Source: VRUE01 sp963822295 (GTDB lineage Bacteria > Actinomycetota > Thermoleophilia > Solirubrobacterales > 70-9). From it: a DNA stretch of 64,000 nt. Both the position numbers and the translations under genes were made by a program. Each line of letters opens with the position of its first letter. Position 1 is the stretch's first letter. Positions 8,082 through 18,074 of the stretch are shown piece after piece. A model generated the notes under the pieces. The model had not been told where the DNA came from, did not search any database, and was given only the letters and a program-made list of their open reading frames with translations. The stretch is from the NCBI GenBank assembly GCA_963822295.1, contig CAWGHD010000002.1:372001-436000 (forward strand), written 5' to 3'.

Positions 8082-9943
8082 ATGTGCGGAATCGTCGGAT
8101 ACGTGGGCGGCCGGCCCTGCGCGACCTCCTGGTCGCCGGGCTCGAGAAGCTCGAATACCGCGGCTATGACTCGGCCGGGGTCTCGGTGCATCGAGGACGG
8201 CCAGGTCGAGAGCGTGCACGCGGTCGGCAACCTCGCCAACCTGCGGGCGGCGCGTCGAGGAGCACGACGAGAACGGCGGCGGCGTGGCCGTCGCGGCGCC
8301 GCCGTCCACGACCGGCGTCGCCCACACCCGCTGGGCCACCCACGGCCGCGTCACCGAGGAGAACGCCCACCCGCACGACGACAGCTCCGACCGCGTCCAC
8401 ATCGTCCTCAACGGGATCGTCGAGAACCACGCCAAGCTGCGCCGGCGGCTCGAGGCCGAGGGCGAGGAGTTCAGCTCGGAGACCGACGCCGAGGTGGTCG
8501 CCCACCTGATCGCCCACCACTACGACGGCGACCTCGCCGCCGCGGTCCGCGCCGCCTTCGCCGAGCTGCGCGGCCACTACGCCTTCGTCGCCATGCACGC
8601 CGACGAGCCCGGCCGCCTGGTCGGCGCCCGCAAGGAGTGCCCGCTGGTCGCCGGGGTCGGCGACGGCGAGACCTTCCTCGCCTCGGCGATCCCCGCCTTC
8701 CTCGCCGAGACCAGCGGCGCGATGCCGATCGAAAACGACGAGATCGTCACGATCGACGCCTCCGGCGTGACGATCACCGACGCCGAGGGCAACCCGGTCG
8801 AGCGCGAGTCCGAGGAGGTCACCTGGGACGCCGACGCCGCCGAGAAGGGCGGCTACGAGACCTTCATGCTGAAGGAGATCCACGAACAGGCCGACGCGGT
8901 CGCCGAGACGATCGCCGACCGCCTGCCGGGCGACGAGGGGGTCGACCTCTCCGACGTCGACCTCGACGACGACTTTCTGCGCGACCTGAGGCGGATCGTG
9001 ATCGTCGCCTGCGGCACCTCCTACCACGCCGGCCTGGTCGGCCGCTACGCGATCGAGGAGTGGGCGCGGGTCCCGGTCGAGATGGACATCGCCTCCGAGT
9101 ACCGCTACCGCAACCCGGTCGTCGGCCCCGGCGACCTGGTGATCGGCATGACCCAGTCGGGCGAGACCGCCGACACCCTGGCGGCGATGCGGCTGGCCCG
9201 CGAGACCGGCGCCAAGGTGCTCGCGATCACCAACATCATGGGCAGCCAGGCGACCCGCGACGCCGACGCGGTCCTCTACACCCGCGCCGGGCTCGAGGTC
9301 AGCGTCGCCGCGACCAAGACCTTCGTCGCCCAGGTCGCGGCGATGTACCTGCTCGGGCTGCGGCTGGCCGAGCTGCGCGGGACGCTGGAGCCCGAGCGCC
9401 TGGCCGAGCTGGTCGCCGAGCTGAAGCGCATGCCCTCGAAGATCGACGAGACCATCGCCGGCTGCGAGGAGCGCGTGCGCGAGGTGGCCTCGCGCCCACC
9501 ACGACCAGAAGTTCTTCCTCTACCTCGGCCGCCACATCGGCCTGCCGGTCTGCCTCGAGGGGGCGCTGAAGCTGAAGGAGATCTCCTACATCCCCACCGA
9601 CGCCTACGCGGCGGGAGAGATGAAGCACGGCCCGATCGCGCTGCTCGACGAGTCGACGCCGGTCGTCTGCGTCGCCACCGAGAGCCCGGTGCTCGACAAG
9701 GTCCTCTCCAACGTCGAGGAGGTCCGTGCCCGCGGCGCCGAGACGATCGCGATCGCGACCGAAGGCTCCGACGCCGTCGCCGAGGTCGCCGACCAGACGA
9801 TCGAGGTCGCCCGCACCGACTGGATCCTGCAGCCGATCGTCGCGATCCTGCCCCTGCAGCTGCTCGCCTACGACATCGCCCGTGAGCTCGGGCTGAACGT
9901 CGACCAGCCCCGCAATCTGGCCAAGACCGTCACCGTCGAGTAA
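8082..9943 (+). CDS. glmS: Glutamine-fructose-6-phosphate aminotransferase (frame broken)
   Basis: Makes glucosamine-6-phosphate from fructose-6-phosphate and glutamine. The N-terminal class II glutamine amidotransferase starts MCGIVGYVGGR with Cys2 as nucleophile, then RGYDSAGVSV and HTRWATHG. Two SIS domains follow, with ACGTSYHAGL and MTQSGETADTL in the first and EISYIPTDAYAAGEMKHGP in the second; the C-terminus LAKTVTVE is typical. Frame changes near 8115, 8190, 8250 and 9495 split it, the stretch from about 8284 to 9495 being clean. TACTCT at 8065-8070 or TACTCG at 8071-8076 could be a -10 box, and no ribosome site is visible. Confidence 0.92.
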
Positions 9944-9976
9944 CGCCGAGCCGCCGCCGCCGTTAGGCTGCGCCGC

Positions 9977-11555
9977 ATGATCAAGACACGTTCGTCCTTC
10001 CAGTCCTGGCCGCCACGGCCTCGCCTTGCCCTCCTCGCCGGCTGCGGCGACGACGGCGGCAGCTCCAGCACCGACCCGGCCAGCGTGGCGCCGGCGGATA
10101 CCCCGGTCTTCATCGAAGCCACGGTGCGGCCCGACGGCGCGCTGAAGACGAACCTCGAAGCCCTCGCGAGCAAACGTCGCCGGCGTCGACGACCTCGGCG
10201 GCCCGATCGTCGACCTGATCGAAGAGGCGGCCAGCGAGTCCGACGAACCGATCGACTTCGAAGAGGACATCGAGCCCTGGCTCGGCGAATCGGCGGGAAT
10301 CTTCCTGACCGAGTTCGACGGCGACGACTTCAACGGCGGCGGCTTCGCCGTCGAGATCACCGACACCGGCGCAGCGCAGGAGTTCATCGACAAGATGAGG
10401 GAGTCCGAAGACCCGCCGTCCGAGGACGCCTCCTACGAGGGGGTCGACTACAGAATCGACCACGACGACGACGAGGCGCTCGGGATCGTCGGCAGTTTCA
10501 TCGTCTTCGGCGAAGACGAAGCGGCCTTCAAGGCGGCCGTCGACGCCTCGCAGGGCGACTCGCTCGCCGACTCCGAGACCTACACCGACGTCACGCCCTC
10601 CGCGCCCGAAGACAGCCTCGCCGACGTCTACGTCGACATCGGCGGGCTGATCGAAGCGGCCGGGTCCGAAGTCGACCCCGCCGCGCTGAAATTCTTCGAA
10701 GCGACCGGGCTCGAGGTCGAGAGATCGACGGCCATGATCAGCCTGATCCCGGGCTCGAGGAACATCGAGATCGACGTCGCCAGCAAACTGAACGACGAGG
10801 CCGAGGGCGCGGTGCCGAGCACCGACGCGTCGCAGCTGCTCGGCTCGATGCCGGCGAGCTCGTTCGCGGCGATCAGCGCCGGCGACCTCGGCGCGACCGT
10901 CGGCTCGCTCATCGACACAATCGACGAGCACGGGATCCCCGGCGAGGTGCCCGCGGGCGAGTTCAAGAGCACGCTGAAGCAGGCGGGAATCGACCTCGAC
11001 CAGATCGCCGGGAACCTCGGCGACGCGGCCGTGTATGTCCAGGGCAGGAGCCTGCTGACACTCAGCGGCGCCTTCGTGATCGAAGCGGATGACTCCACCG
11101 AGGCGCAGAACACGGTTGCCAACATCGGCACGCTGCTGCGCTCGAGCGGCACCCCCGGCGTCACCGCGGTCAGCGGCGAGGCCACCGGCTTCTCGGTTCG
11201 CAGCCCGGACCTCGGCCGCCAGCCGCTCGTCGTCGCCGCCAAGGACGAGCGGATCGCGATCGGCTACGGCCTGCCGGCGACGCTGACCGGCCTCAACTCC
11301 GATTCGGGCCCGACCCTGGGCGAGACCCGTGCCTACAACGACGCGCTGAACGCGCTCGGCAGCACGCCAATCACCGGCTTCGCCGCCGGGCGTCCGGCGC
11401 TGCGCCTGGTCGAAGGCCTGCTCACGGATCCCGACGACAAGGAAGAACTGGAAGAGCTGACGCCCTACCTGAGCAAAGTGCCGTTCCTGGCAATCGGCGC
11501 GGAAACGACGGAAGACGTCACCCGCGTCAGGCTGATCCTGGGAGTCACCGAGTAG
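9977..11555 (+). CDS. DUF3352-like lipoprotein (frame broken)
   Basis: A secreted, probably lipid-anchored protein of about 525 residues. The N-terminus is basic, then a hydrophobic run reaches LALLAGCGDDGG, a lipobox with the Cys to be acylated. The rest is acidic and matches my memory of actinobacterial DUF3352 proteins (repeated alpha/beta units with PADTPVFIEA near the start), whose function is unknown. The frame shifts in or near the signal peptide and again at the AAA near 10172; from there to the stop it is clean. TAGGCT at 9964-9969, seven bases before the ATG, looks like the -10 box of a leaderless transcript. Confidence 0.65.
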
Positions 11556-11564
11556 GAGGAGCCG

Positions 11565-11924
11565 TTGGCTGACGGCATAGGCATCGATCTGCTGGAGATC
11601 GGCCGGCTGGAGCGGGCGCTGGAGCGGCACCCGCGCCTGGCCGACCGGGTCTTCACCGAGGGCGAGCTGTCCTATGCCGCCGCCCGCGCCCGTCCCGGCC
11701 GCCATCTCGCCGCCCGTTTCGCGGCGAAGGAGGCGGTCGTCAAGGCGCTCGGGCTGAGCGGGGGCTTCGGCCTGCGGGACATCGAGGTGGTCGCGGGCGA
11801 GCCGCCGACGGTCAGCCTCTCCGGGCGCGCCGCCGAGGCCGCGGCCGGTGACCGGATCGAGGTCTCCCTCACCCACTCGCGCGACTTTGCAGCCGCCGTT
11901 GCCATGATGGCGCCGCAGCGCTAG
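11565..11924 (+). CDS. acpS: Holo-[acyl-carrier-protein] synthase
   Basis: A 119-residue phosphopantetheinyl transferase that moves the 4'-phosphopantetheine arm of CoA onto acyl carrier protein. GIGIDLLEIGRLE carries the magnesium-binding Asp, and AARFAAKEAVVKALG the Glu/Lys pair; ISLTHS appears as VSLTHSRDFAAAV. The length is normal, and it is the only gene in the damaged tract that reads through without a break. The start is TTG at 11565 with an AGGAGGA site five bases upstream. It lies ten bases after the lipoprotein gene and before NAD(P)HX repair and alr, a common actinobacterial order. Confidence 0.93.
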   Translation: MADGIGIDLLEIGRLERALERHPRLADRVFTEGELSYAAARARPGRHLAARFAAKEAVVKALGLSGGFGLRDIEVVAGEPPTVSLSGRAAEAAAGDRIEVSLTHSRDFAAAVAMMAPQR

Positions 11925-11954
11925 CGTCGCGGCGCCCCGGGCTACGCTGCGGGG

Positions 11955-13480
11955 ATGGACCGATGGCTGCGACCGCTCTTCGACGCCGAGGGAATGCGCG
12001 CGGTCGATCGCTGGGCGATCGAGGAGGCGGGGGTGCCGTCGCTGGAGCTGATGGAGGCGGCCGGGCGCGCGGTCGCCGAGGCGGTCGGCGGAGCTCGCCC
12101 CCGAGGGGCCGGTGCGGGTCCTCTGCGGCAAGGGCAACAACGGCGGCGACGGCCTCGTCGCCGGCCGCTATCTGGCGGAGGCGGGCTTCGAGGTCGAGGC
12201 GCTGTTGCTCTGGCCGGCCGACGAGCTGAGCGGCGACGCGGCGGCCAACCTGGAGCGCTTCGGCGCGGAACAGGCCGGGGAGGGCCTCGACGGCCGGCTC
12301 GCCGGGTCCGGCGCGGTCGTCGACGCGATCTTCGGCACCGGCTTCGAGGGCGCGCCGCGCGAGCCCGCCCTCGCCGCGATCGAGGCGATCAACCGCTGCG
12401 GCGCCCCGGTCGTCGCCTGCGACATCGCCTCCGGGGTCGATGCCTCCAACGGCGAGGTCGAGGGGGCGGCGGTCGAGGCCGACGATCACCGTCACCTTCC
12501 ACGCCGCCGAAGCTCGGACACCTGATCGCCCCCGGCAAGTCCCACACCGGTGAGCTGCGCGGTGGCGCCGATCGGGATCCCCGACGGAGGCGCCGCCGCG
12601 CCGCGGCCGGCGTCATCGACGCGGCCGTGCTCGACCTGGCGCCGCGCCGCGGCCCGCGTCGACCAAGTTCAGCTCGGGACAGGTGACCGTCGCCGGCGGC
12701 TCGCGCGGGCTGACCGGGGCGGTGCGGCATCCGCTCGGGCGCCGCGATCCGGGCCGGCGCCGGCTACGCGACCGTCGCCGTGCCGGCCGACCTCGAGCTG
12801 GTCTTCGAGCAGGGCCTGCCGGAGGTGATGTCGGTCGGCTGTCCGGGCGGCGACGGCTGCCTCGGCCCCGGCCTCGGCCAAGGCCGTGCTGCGCGCCTTC
12901 GAGGGCGCCGCCGCCGGCGTCTTCGGGCCCGGGCTCGGCCGCGATCCCGATCCGGTCGAGCTGGCGCGGGAGGTCGTGCCCCAGGTCGAGGCGCCGCTCG
13001 TCATCGACGCCGACGGCCTCAATGCCTTCGCCCAGCGCCTCGGCTGGATCGCCGCTCGCGCTGCGCCGACCGTCCTCACCCCGCATGCGGGCGAGCTCGG
13101 CCGCCTGCTCGAGCCGCGAGTCGGCCGAGATCGAGGCCCACCGGCTCGCCTGCGCCCGCGAGGCGGCACGGGCCGCCGGCGCGGTCGTCGTCCTCAAGGG
13201 CGACGACACGATCGTCACCGACGGCGAGCGGGTCGCGGTCAACGCGCTCTCGGCGCCCGGCCTGGCCACTGCCGGCACCGGCGACGTGCTTGCGGGCATC
13301 GTCGCCGCCCTGCTCGCCCGCGGCCTCGAGCCGTTCGCGGCGGCCTGCGCCGCGGTCCTCGCCCACGCCCGGGCCGGCCGCGACGCGGCCGAGCGGGTCG
13401 GCGCCGCCGAGTCGGTGATCGCCACCGACGTGATCGACTCGATCCCCGCGGGCATGCTTCCCGACTCTGCCGTCGAATAA
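11955..13480 (+). CDS. nnr: Bifunctional NAD(P)HX epimerase/dehydratase (frame broken)
   Basis: Repairs hydrated NADH and NADPH. The N-terminal YjeF/NnrE epimerase part has SLELMEAAGRAVAEAV, LCGKGNNGGDGLVAGRYL and VVACDIASGVDASNG; the C-terminal ribokinase-like NnrD dehydratase has GLGRDPDP, VIDADGLNAFA, LTPHAGELGRLL and GTGDVLAG near 13280. The frame changes about nine times (for example near 12093, 12480, 12510, 12560, 12600, 12660, 12730, 12870 and 13120) while homology continues. Length is normal for the fused enzyme. TACGCT at 11943-11948, six bases before the ATG and with no ribosome site, suggests leaderless transcription. Confidence 0.85.
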
Positions 13481-13962
13481 TGTCGTCCAGCCCGATGCCA
13501 AGACCGCCGCCGAGATCATGGACCCGAACGTCCCCTCCGTCACCCGCGAGGACGACGCCCGCAAGGCGATCGAGCTGCTCGCCGAGCACGGACCTCGGCG
13601 CGATCCCGGTCGTCGACTCCGAGAGCAAGGTGGTCGGGATCGTCAGCGAGTCGGACCTGGTCCTCAGCGACGAGGAGTCCGACCTGCACCTGCCGCACTA
13701 CCTGAACATCATGGGCGGGGTCGTCTTCGTCGGCTCGATGAAGGGCTTCGAGGAGCGGCTCGAACAAGGCCTTCGCGACCAACGTCCGCGACCTGATGAC
13801 GCGCCGACCCGGTCGTCGCCCGCAGCGACGACACGGCGGAGACGATCGCCAGGACGATCGCCGAGTACGCACCACAACCACCTGCCCGTGGTCGACGGCG
13901 ACGGCCGCCTGGCGGGCATGGTCACGCGGGCCGACGCGCTCGCCGCGCTCGTCGGCGAGTAG
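13480..13962 (+). CDS. CBS-domain pair protein (frame broken)
   Basis: A protein of about 160 residues made of two CBS motifs, which usually bind adenine nucleotides. TAAEIMDPNVPSV and LGAIPVVDSESKVVGIVSESDL make the first, a helical insert HYLNIMGGVVFVGSMKGF follows, and HNHLPVVDGDGRLAGMVTRAD the second. The pattern resembles stand-alone CBS proteins found in many genomes; the partner is unknown. The frame shifts several times (near 13590, 13765 and between 13800 and 13870, plus probably at the N-terminus). The first possible ATG overlaps the nnr stop by one base, but its first codons are out of frame with the domain, so the true start is uncertain. Confidence 0.7.
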   Translation: MSSSPMPRPPPRSWTRTSPPSPARTTPARRSSCSPSTDLGAIPVVDSESKVVGIVSESDLVLSDEESDLHLPHYLNIMGGVVFVGSMKGFEERLEQGLRDQRPRPDDAPTRSSPAATTRRRRSPGRSPSTHHNHLPVVDGDGRLAGMVTRADALAALVGE

Positions 13963-13964
13963 CG

Positions 13965-15082
13965 ATGGCGCGGGCGGTCGCCCGGATCGACCTCGGCGCG
14001 GTCGGGCGCAACTGCGCCCAGCTCGACGCCACGGTCGGCGACGGGGCCGAGCTCTGCGCGGTGGTCAAGGCCGACGGCTACGGCCACGGCGCCGACTGCC
14101 TGCGCCTCGGCCGCGCATCGCCGGCGGCGCGACCCGGCTCGCGGTCGCCACCGGGGGCGAGGCGGCCGAAATCGGCCGCCGCCTTCCGCACGTGCCGCTG
14201 CTGACCATGGGGGCGCTGACCGTCGAGGACCTCGACGTCGCGCTCGCCGCCGGCTCCGAGGTCGCCGTCTGGCACGAGGAGTTCCTCGAGCTCGCGGCGG
14301 CCCGCGCCCGGGCGCAGGGGCGCCCGGCCGCGGCTCCACGTCAAGTACGACAGCGGCATGGGCCGGCTCGGCAACCGCCGACCCGGAGGAGGTCATCGCC
14401 CTCGCCCGCGCCTGCGCCGAGGACCGCGCTCTCGCGCTGGCCGGGGTCTGGACCCATTTCGCCACCGCCGACGAACCGGACTCGCCGTTCTTCGACGAGC
14501 AGCTCGAGCGCTTCACGGCGGTGGCCGAGGCCGTCAAGGGCGAGTTCCCGGCCGTCACCGTCCACGCCGCCAACAGCGCCGCCGTCTTCCGCGACAGCCG
14601 CGCCCACTTCGACATGGTCCGCTGCGGGGTCGCCGTCTACGGGCTCGACCCCTTCCAGGGCGACCCCGCGGAGCGGGGCCTGGCCCCGGCGCTCTCGCTG
14701 CAGCTCCTACGTCGCCGACGTCAAGCGCTTCGGCCCCGGCGACTCGCGCCGGCTACGGGCAGACCTGGCGGGCGGAGTCGGAGACACCGGGTCGGAGTGC
14801 TGCCGCTCGGCTACGGGGACGGCGTGCGCCGCGGCCTCTCCAACAACGCCGAGGTCCTGGTCCGCGGCCGCCGCCACCCGCTGGTCGGCACGGTCTCGAT
14901 GGACAACGTCACGATCGACCTCGGCCCCGACACCGACGTCGAGCCGGGGGACGAGGCGGTCCTGATCGGCACCCAGGGCGAGGAGACGATCCTCGCCGAG
15001 GAGGTCGCCGCGACGCCTCGGCACGATCAACTACGAGGTCACCTGCGGCATCTCGGCGCGCGTTCCCCGGGAGGCGAAATGA
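13965..15082 (+). CDS. alr: Alanine racemase (frame broken)
   Basis: A PLP enzyme that makes D-alanine for peptidoglycan. ARAVARIDLGAVGRNC opens the TIM barrel, and VVKADGYGHGA holds the PLP Lys. Further motifs are VKYDSGMGRLG, THFATADEPD, MVRCGVAVYGLDP, and LPLGYGDGVRRGL with the catalytic Tyr, then VGTVSMDN. The sequence changes frame about seven times (near 14116, 14332, 14377, 14702, 14750, 14785 and 15018), always resuming the expected alanine racemase sequence, and ends with GISARVPREAK and a TGA at 15080. The ATG follows the CBS stop by two bases. Confidence 0.88.
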
Positions 15083-15090
15083 CCTGGCGT

Positions 15091-15124
15091 GGCGCCTTTG
15101 TACGGCTATGCCGACAAAGGCGCC
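15091..15124 (+). terminator. Hairpin between alr and the CCA-adding enzyme
   Basis: GGCGCCTTTGT at 15091-15101 pairs exactly with 15114-15124, and CGGC (15103-15106) with GCCG (15110-15113) inside, leaving one bulged A and a TAT loop. It begins eight bases after the alr stop and is not followed by a T-run, as is common for terminators in very GC-rich actinobacteria. Confidence 0.5.
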
Positions 15125-15133
15125 CCGGAAACC

Positions 15134-16558
15134 GTGAGCCCCGGGGACCGGCTCTCCGAATCGGCTGTGGTGCAGATCGCCCGGGCGGCGCTGGCCGGCT
15201 CCGGCGTCGAGGCCTGGATCGTCGGCGGCGCGGTTCGCGACGCCGCGCGGGGCGGCGCGGTCACCGACCTCGACCTCGCCGTCGCGGCGACCCCGCCACG
15301 GTCGCGAAGTCGATCGCCAGGGAGGCAGGCGGCCACGCCTTCGAGCTCTCCGCCGAGTTCGCCACCTGGCGGGTCGTCGACCGCGACGGTGGCTGGCAGG
15401 TCGACGTGACCGCGCTGCGGGGGGAGACGATCGAGGACGACCTCGGCGAGCGCGACTTCACCGTCGGAGCGGTGGCGGTGCCGCTCTCCGGCGGCGAGCC
15501 GGTCGATCCCCACGACGGCCTCGGCGACCTCGAGCGCCGGGTCCTGCGCACGGTCGGCCAGCAGAGCTTCGCCGAGCGACCCGCTGCGGTTGCTGCGAGC
15601 CGCCCGGCTCGCGGCCGAGCTCGAGCTGGAGCTCGACCCGGAGACCGTCGCCCTCGCCCGCGCCGAGGCCGCCCGCGCCGGCGAGCCCGCCGGGGAGCGC
15701 CAGCTGGTCGAGCTGCGCCTGCTGCTCGGCGGCGCGCACCCGCTGCGCGGCCTCGGCCTGCTCGACGAGCTCGGCCTGACCGAGGTCGTGCTGCCGGAGC
15801 TGGCCGGGCTGCGCGGGGTCGAGCAGGGCCCCAACCACCACCTCGACGTCCACGGCCACACGCTGGCGGTGCTGGAGCGCACGCTCGAGGTCGAGGCCGA
15901 CCTCGAGCGCTTCGCCGGCGAGCGGGCCGAGCAGATCCGCGCGCTGCTCGCCGAGCCGCTCGCCGACGGGATGACCCGCGGCACCGCCCTGCGCTTCGGC
16001 GCCCTCCTGCACGACATCGGCAAGCCGGCGACCCGCGGCGAGCGCGACGGCTACGTCACCTTCATCGGCCACGACAGCGTCGGGGCCGAGGTGATCGGGG
16101 GGATCTGCGAGCGGCTGCGGGCGAGCCGCACCCTGACCGACCACCTCAAGGGGCTGACGCTCCACCACCTGCGCCTCGGCTTCCTCGTCCACGAGGCGCC
16201 GCTGCCGCCGCGTCGCGTCCACGAGTACCTGCGCGCGACCGGCTCCGTCGCCGCCGACGTCACCCTGCTCACCGTCGCCGACCGCCTCTCGGCGCGCGGC
16301 AGCGGCCCCTTCGCCACCGAGGAGGCGATCGAGGCCCACCTGACCCTCGCCCGCCAGATGCTCGCCGCCGCCCTCGACTGGCGCCGCGACGGGCCCCCGC
16401 GGTCGCTCATTCCCGGCGACGAGCTCGCCGCCGAGCTGGGGATCCCCGAGGGGCCGGAGTTGGGCGCGCTGCTCGCCGAGCTCGAGGCGGCGCAGTACGC
16501 GGGCGAGGTCGGCAGCCGCGACGAGGCGATCGCCTTCGCTCGCGGACTGCGCGGATAG
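15134..16558 (+). CDS. cca: CCA tRNA nucleotidyltransferase with HD domain (frame broken)
   Basis: Adds or repairs the 3' CCA of tRNAs. The class II nucleotidyltransferase head shows EAWIVGGAVRD and TDLDLAV (metal-binding Asp pair), then DVTALRGETIEDDLGERDFTVGA. The tail has an HD-type phosphohydrolase motif, ALLHDIGKPATR, and HHLDVHGHTLAVLE. Two frame changes, near 15296 and 15580, break the head; from about 15590 to the stop it is clean. A GTG at 15089 is in frame but lies at the foot of a strong hairpin, so I prefer GTG 15134 (MSPGDRLSESAVV). In related genomes alr is usually followed by tsaE; here it is not. Confidence 0.88.
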
Positions 16559-16575
16559 GGCAGGGGGACGACGAC

Positions 16576-16959
16576 TCAGACGCGGATGACCGCGACCTCG
16601 TCGAATGACGAAAAGTCGGCGTCCTGAGTGAGGACGGCGGCGTCGTGACGTAGTGCGGTCGCGGCGATCCAGGTGTCGTGCCGGCGCAGGCGGCGCCCGC
16701 GGGCAAGCTCTGCGGAAGCGATGCGGGCAAAGCAGCTGGCGACCTCGGCATCCACGGGCAGGAGCGCGTAGGTGGCCTGCACGCGCGAGAGGGTGGCCAG
16801 GCGGGTGGCACGAGCGCCGGCATCGCCGGCGCGGAGCACGCCCAGCTCAAGCTCGGCGGCCGTGATCACGGAGACGGCGATCTCCTCAGGGAGGTCGCCC
16901 AATTCACGGCCGGCCTCCTGGGCCACGAACACCGAGGTGTCGGCGATCGCGCGACTCAA
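16576..16959 (-). CDS. PIN-domain toxin, VapC-like
   Basis: A 127-residue PIN-domain ribonuclease-like protein. The acidic residues that would bind Mg/Mn are visible: Asp in IADTSVF, Glu in ITAAELELG, Asp in RRHDTWIAATAL and Asp in LTQDADF. VapC toxins cleave tRNA or rRNA and are blocked by a co-expressed antitoxin. The TTG start overlaps the antitoxin stop as TTGA, so translation is probably coupled. It runs convergently with the CCA-adding gene, 17 bases away. The target is unknown. Confidence 0.88.
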   Translation of the reverse strand: MSRAIADTSVFVAQEAGRELGDLPEEIAVSVITAAELELGVLRAGDAGARATRLATLSRVQATYALLPVDAEVASCFARIASAELARGRRLRRHDTWIAATALRHDAAVLTQDADFSSFDEVAVIRV

Positions 16960-17207
16960 TCTTCGCCGAGCTCCGAGCCGCGAACCTCCGCCAGGTCTCC
17001 AAGCAGGCCGGGATCGGCCGGGGCCGCGCTGAGGATGCGGCGCAGCACTGCGGCGGGGACCCAGGGGTCGCGGTCCTCCGAGTGGGGGAGGATGTCCGCC
17101 ACGGGACGACGATTGACGGTCAGCGTCAGCCGCTCGCCTGCTTCGAGCTCAGAGACGACGGCCGCGGTGGAATTGCGCAGCTCACGGACTGATACGTTAC
17201 GGCTCAT
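16956..17207 (-). CDS. Antitoxin of the Phd/YefM-like type
   Basis: An antitoxin of about 83 residues paired with the PIN toxin. The N-terminal part MSRNVSVRELRNSTAAVV and the ERLTLTVNRRPVADILP strand match the Phd/YefM DNA-binding fold; the C-terminal half, rich in Pro and acidic residues, would wrap the toxin. The ATG at 17207 is preferred to a GTG two codons upstream (17213). No ribosome site is visible, so the message may be leaderless. An inverted repeat just upstream could be its own operator, as these antitoxins usually repress their operon. Confidence 0.85.
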   Translation of the reverse strand: MSRNVSVRELRNSTAAVVSELEAGERLTLTVNRRPVADILPHSEDRDPWVPAAVLRRILSAAPADPGLLGDLAEVRGSELGED

Positions 17208-17217
17208 ATGCACAACT

Positions 17218-17234
17218 GTAGCATTCGTTGCTAC
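17218..17234. promoter_or_regulatory. Inverted repeat in the toxin-antitoxin promoter region
   Basis: GTAGCA (17218-17223) and TGCTAC (17229-17234) form a perfect 6-bp inverted repeat around TTCGT, in the 47-base gap between the antitoxin start and the divergent enoyl-CoA hydratase. Position and symmetry fit an antitoxin-bound operator. Confidence 0.4.
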
Positions 17235-17254
17235 GAACTAGAGGAGGAGCGACG

Positions 17255-18031
17255 ATGGCTGAACCGGTGCGGCTGGAGCGTGAGGGGAATGTCGCGGTGC
17301 TGGTGCTCGACGACCCGCCGCTCAACCTGTTCGGCAAAGAGGCCTTCGATGCGCTCGAGGCGCGGGTCGCCGAAGTCGAGGGCTCCGACGCGCGGGCGCT
17401 GGTCTGGCGTGCCGAGGGGGACGTCTTCACCGGCGGCGCCGACGTCAACGTCTTCGACGGGACCAGCCCCGAGGACGGTGGGGAGATGTTCGCCTCGCTG
17501 GTCGCGGGGGTGCGGCGCCTGGAGGCGCTGCCGATCCCGACCCTGGCGCTCGTCCACGGGCTCTGCCTGACCGCGGGGCTCGAGGTCTCGCTCGGCTGCG
17601 ACCTGATCTGGGCCACAGAGTCGGCGCAGTTCGGCCTGGTCGAGGCCGTGGTCGGGCTGACGCCCGGCGCCGGCGGCACGCAGCGGATGGCCGAGCGCGC
17701 GGGGCCCGGGCGGGCGCGCGAGTTCGTGATGACCGGCGGCCTCTACGACGCGCCGACGCTCGAGCGCTGGGGCGTGATCAACCGCGTCGTCGGCGACGAC
17801 GAGCTGCTCGAGAAGGGGATGCGGTTCGCCCAGCGGCTCGCCGACGGGCCGACCGTGGCGCACGGGGCGACCAAGCGGCTGGTGCGCGCCTACCTCGAGG
17901 GCGGCGTCGACAAGGCCGACGCGGAAACGCCGCAGGTCTCGGGTGGGCTCTTCGCGACCGAGGATCTCCAGAACGCGGTCAAGTCATTCCTCAAGGACGG
18001 CCCCGGCAAGGCGACGTTCGAGGGGCGTTAG
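17255..18031 (+). CDS. Enoyl-CoA hydratase/isomerase family protein
   Basis: A 258-residue crotonase-fold protein. NVAVLVLDDPPLNLF opens the domain, and FTGGADVNVFDG and LCLTAGLEVSLGCDLIWA form the oxyanion-hole segments. The usual catalytic Glu region reads QFGLVEAVVGLTPGAGGTQRMA, close to true hydratases. The likely reaction is hydration of a 2-enoyl-CoA in beta-oxidation, but isomerase or other crotonase activity is possible. The ATG at 17255 has a strong GAGGAGG site. It stands alone here, divergent from the toxin-antitoxin pair and followed by infA. Confidence 0.88.
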   Translation: MAEPVRLEREGNVAVLVLDDPPLNLFGKEAFDALEARVAEVEGSDARALVWRAEGDVFTGGADVNVFDGTSPEDGGEMFASLVAGVRRLEALPIPTLALVHGLCLTAGLEVSLGCDLIWATESAQFGLVEAVVGLTPGAGGTQRMAERAGPGRAREFVMTGGLYDAPTLERWGVINRVVGDDELLEKGMRFAQRLADGPTVAHGATKRLVRAYLEGGVDKADAETPQVSGGLFATEDLQNAVKSFLKDGPGKATFEGR

Positions 18032-18074
18032 GTAGGCGTGGATCGGCCACTGCGTCCGCTAGGCTGCGGGCCGC

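Larger units (their letters stand above)
5776..15590. other. Tract of coding sequence damaged by many single-base shifts
   Basis: Across this tract rpsI, glmM, glmS, the DUF3352-like gene, nnr, the CBS gene, alr and the CCA-adding enzyme each switch reading frame one to about nine times while keeping family motifs in the successive frames. Only the short acpS is whole. Most switches fit gain or loss of one base, some at short homopolymers (A-run at 5776; AAA near 10172). Outside the tract I found only two or three such breaks in about 54 kb, so a local assembly or polishing error is the likely cause. Confidence 0.75.

Noticed and set aside
6736..9943. Programmed frameshifting in glmM and glmS
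   Set aside because: There are several shifts per gene in different directions without a common slippery site, and all neighbours in the tract show the same damage.
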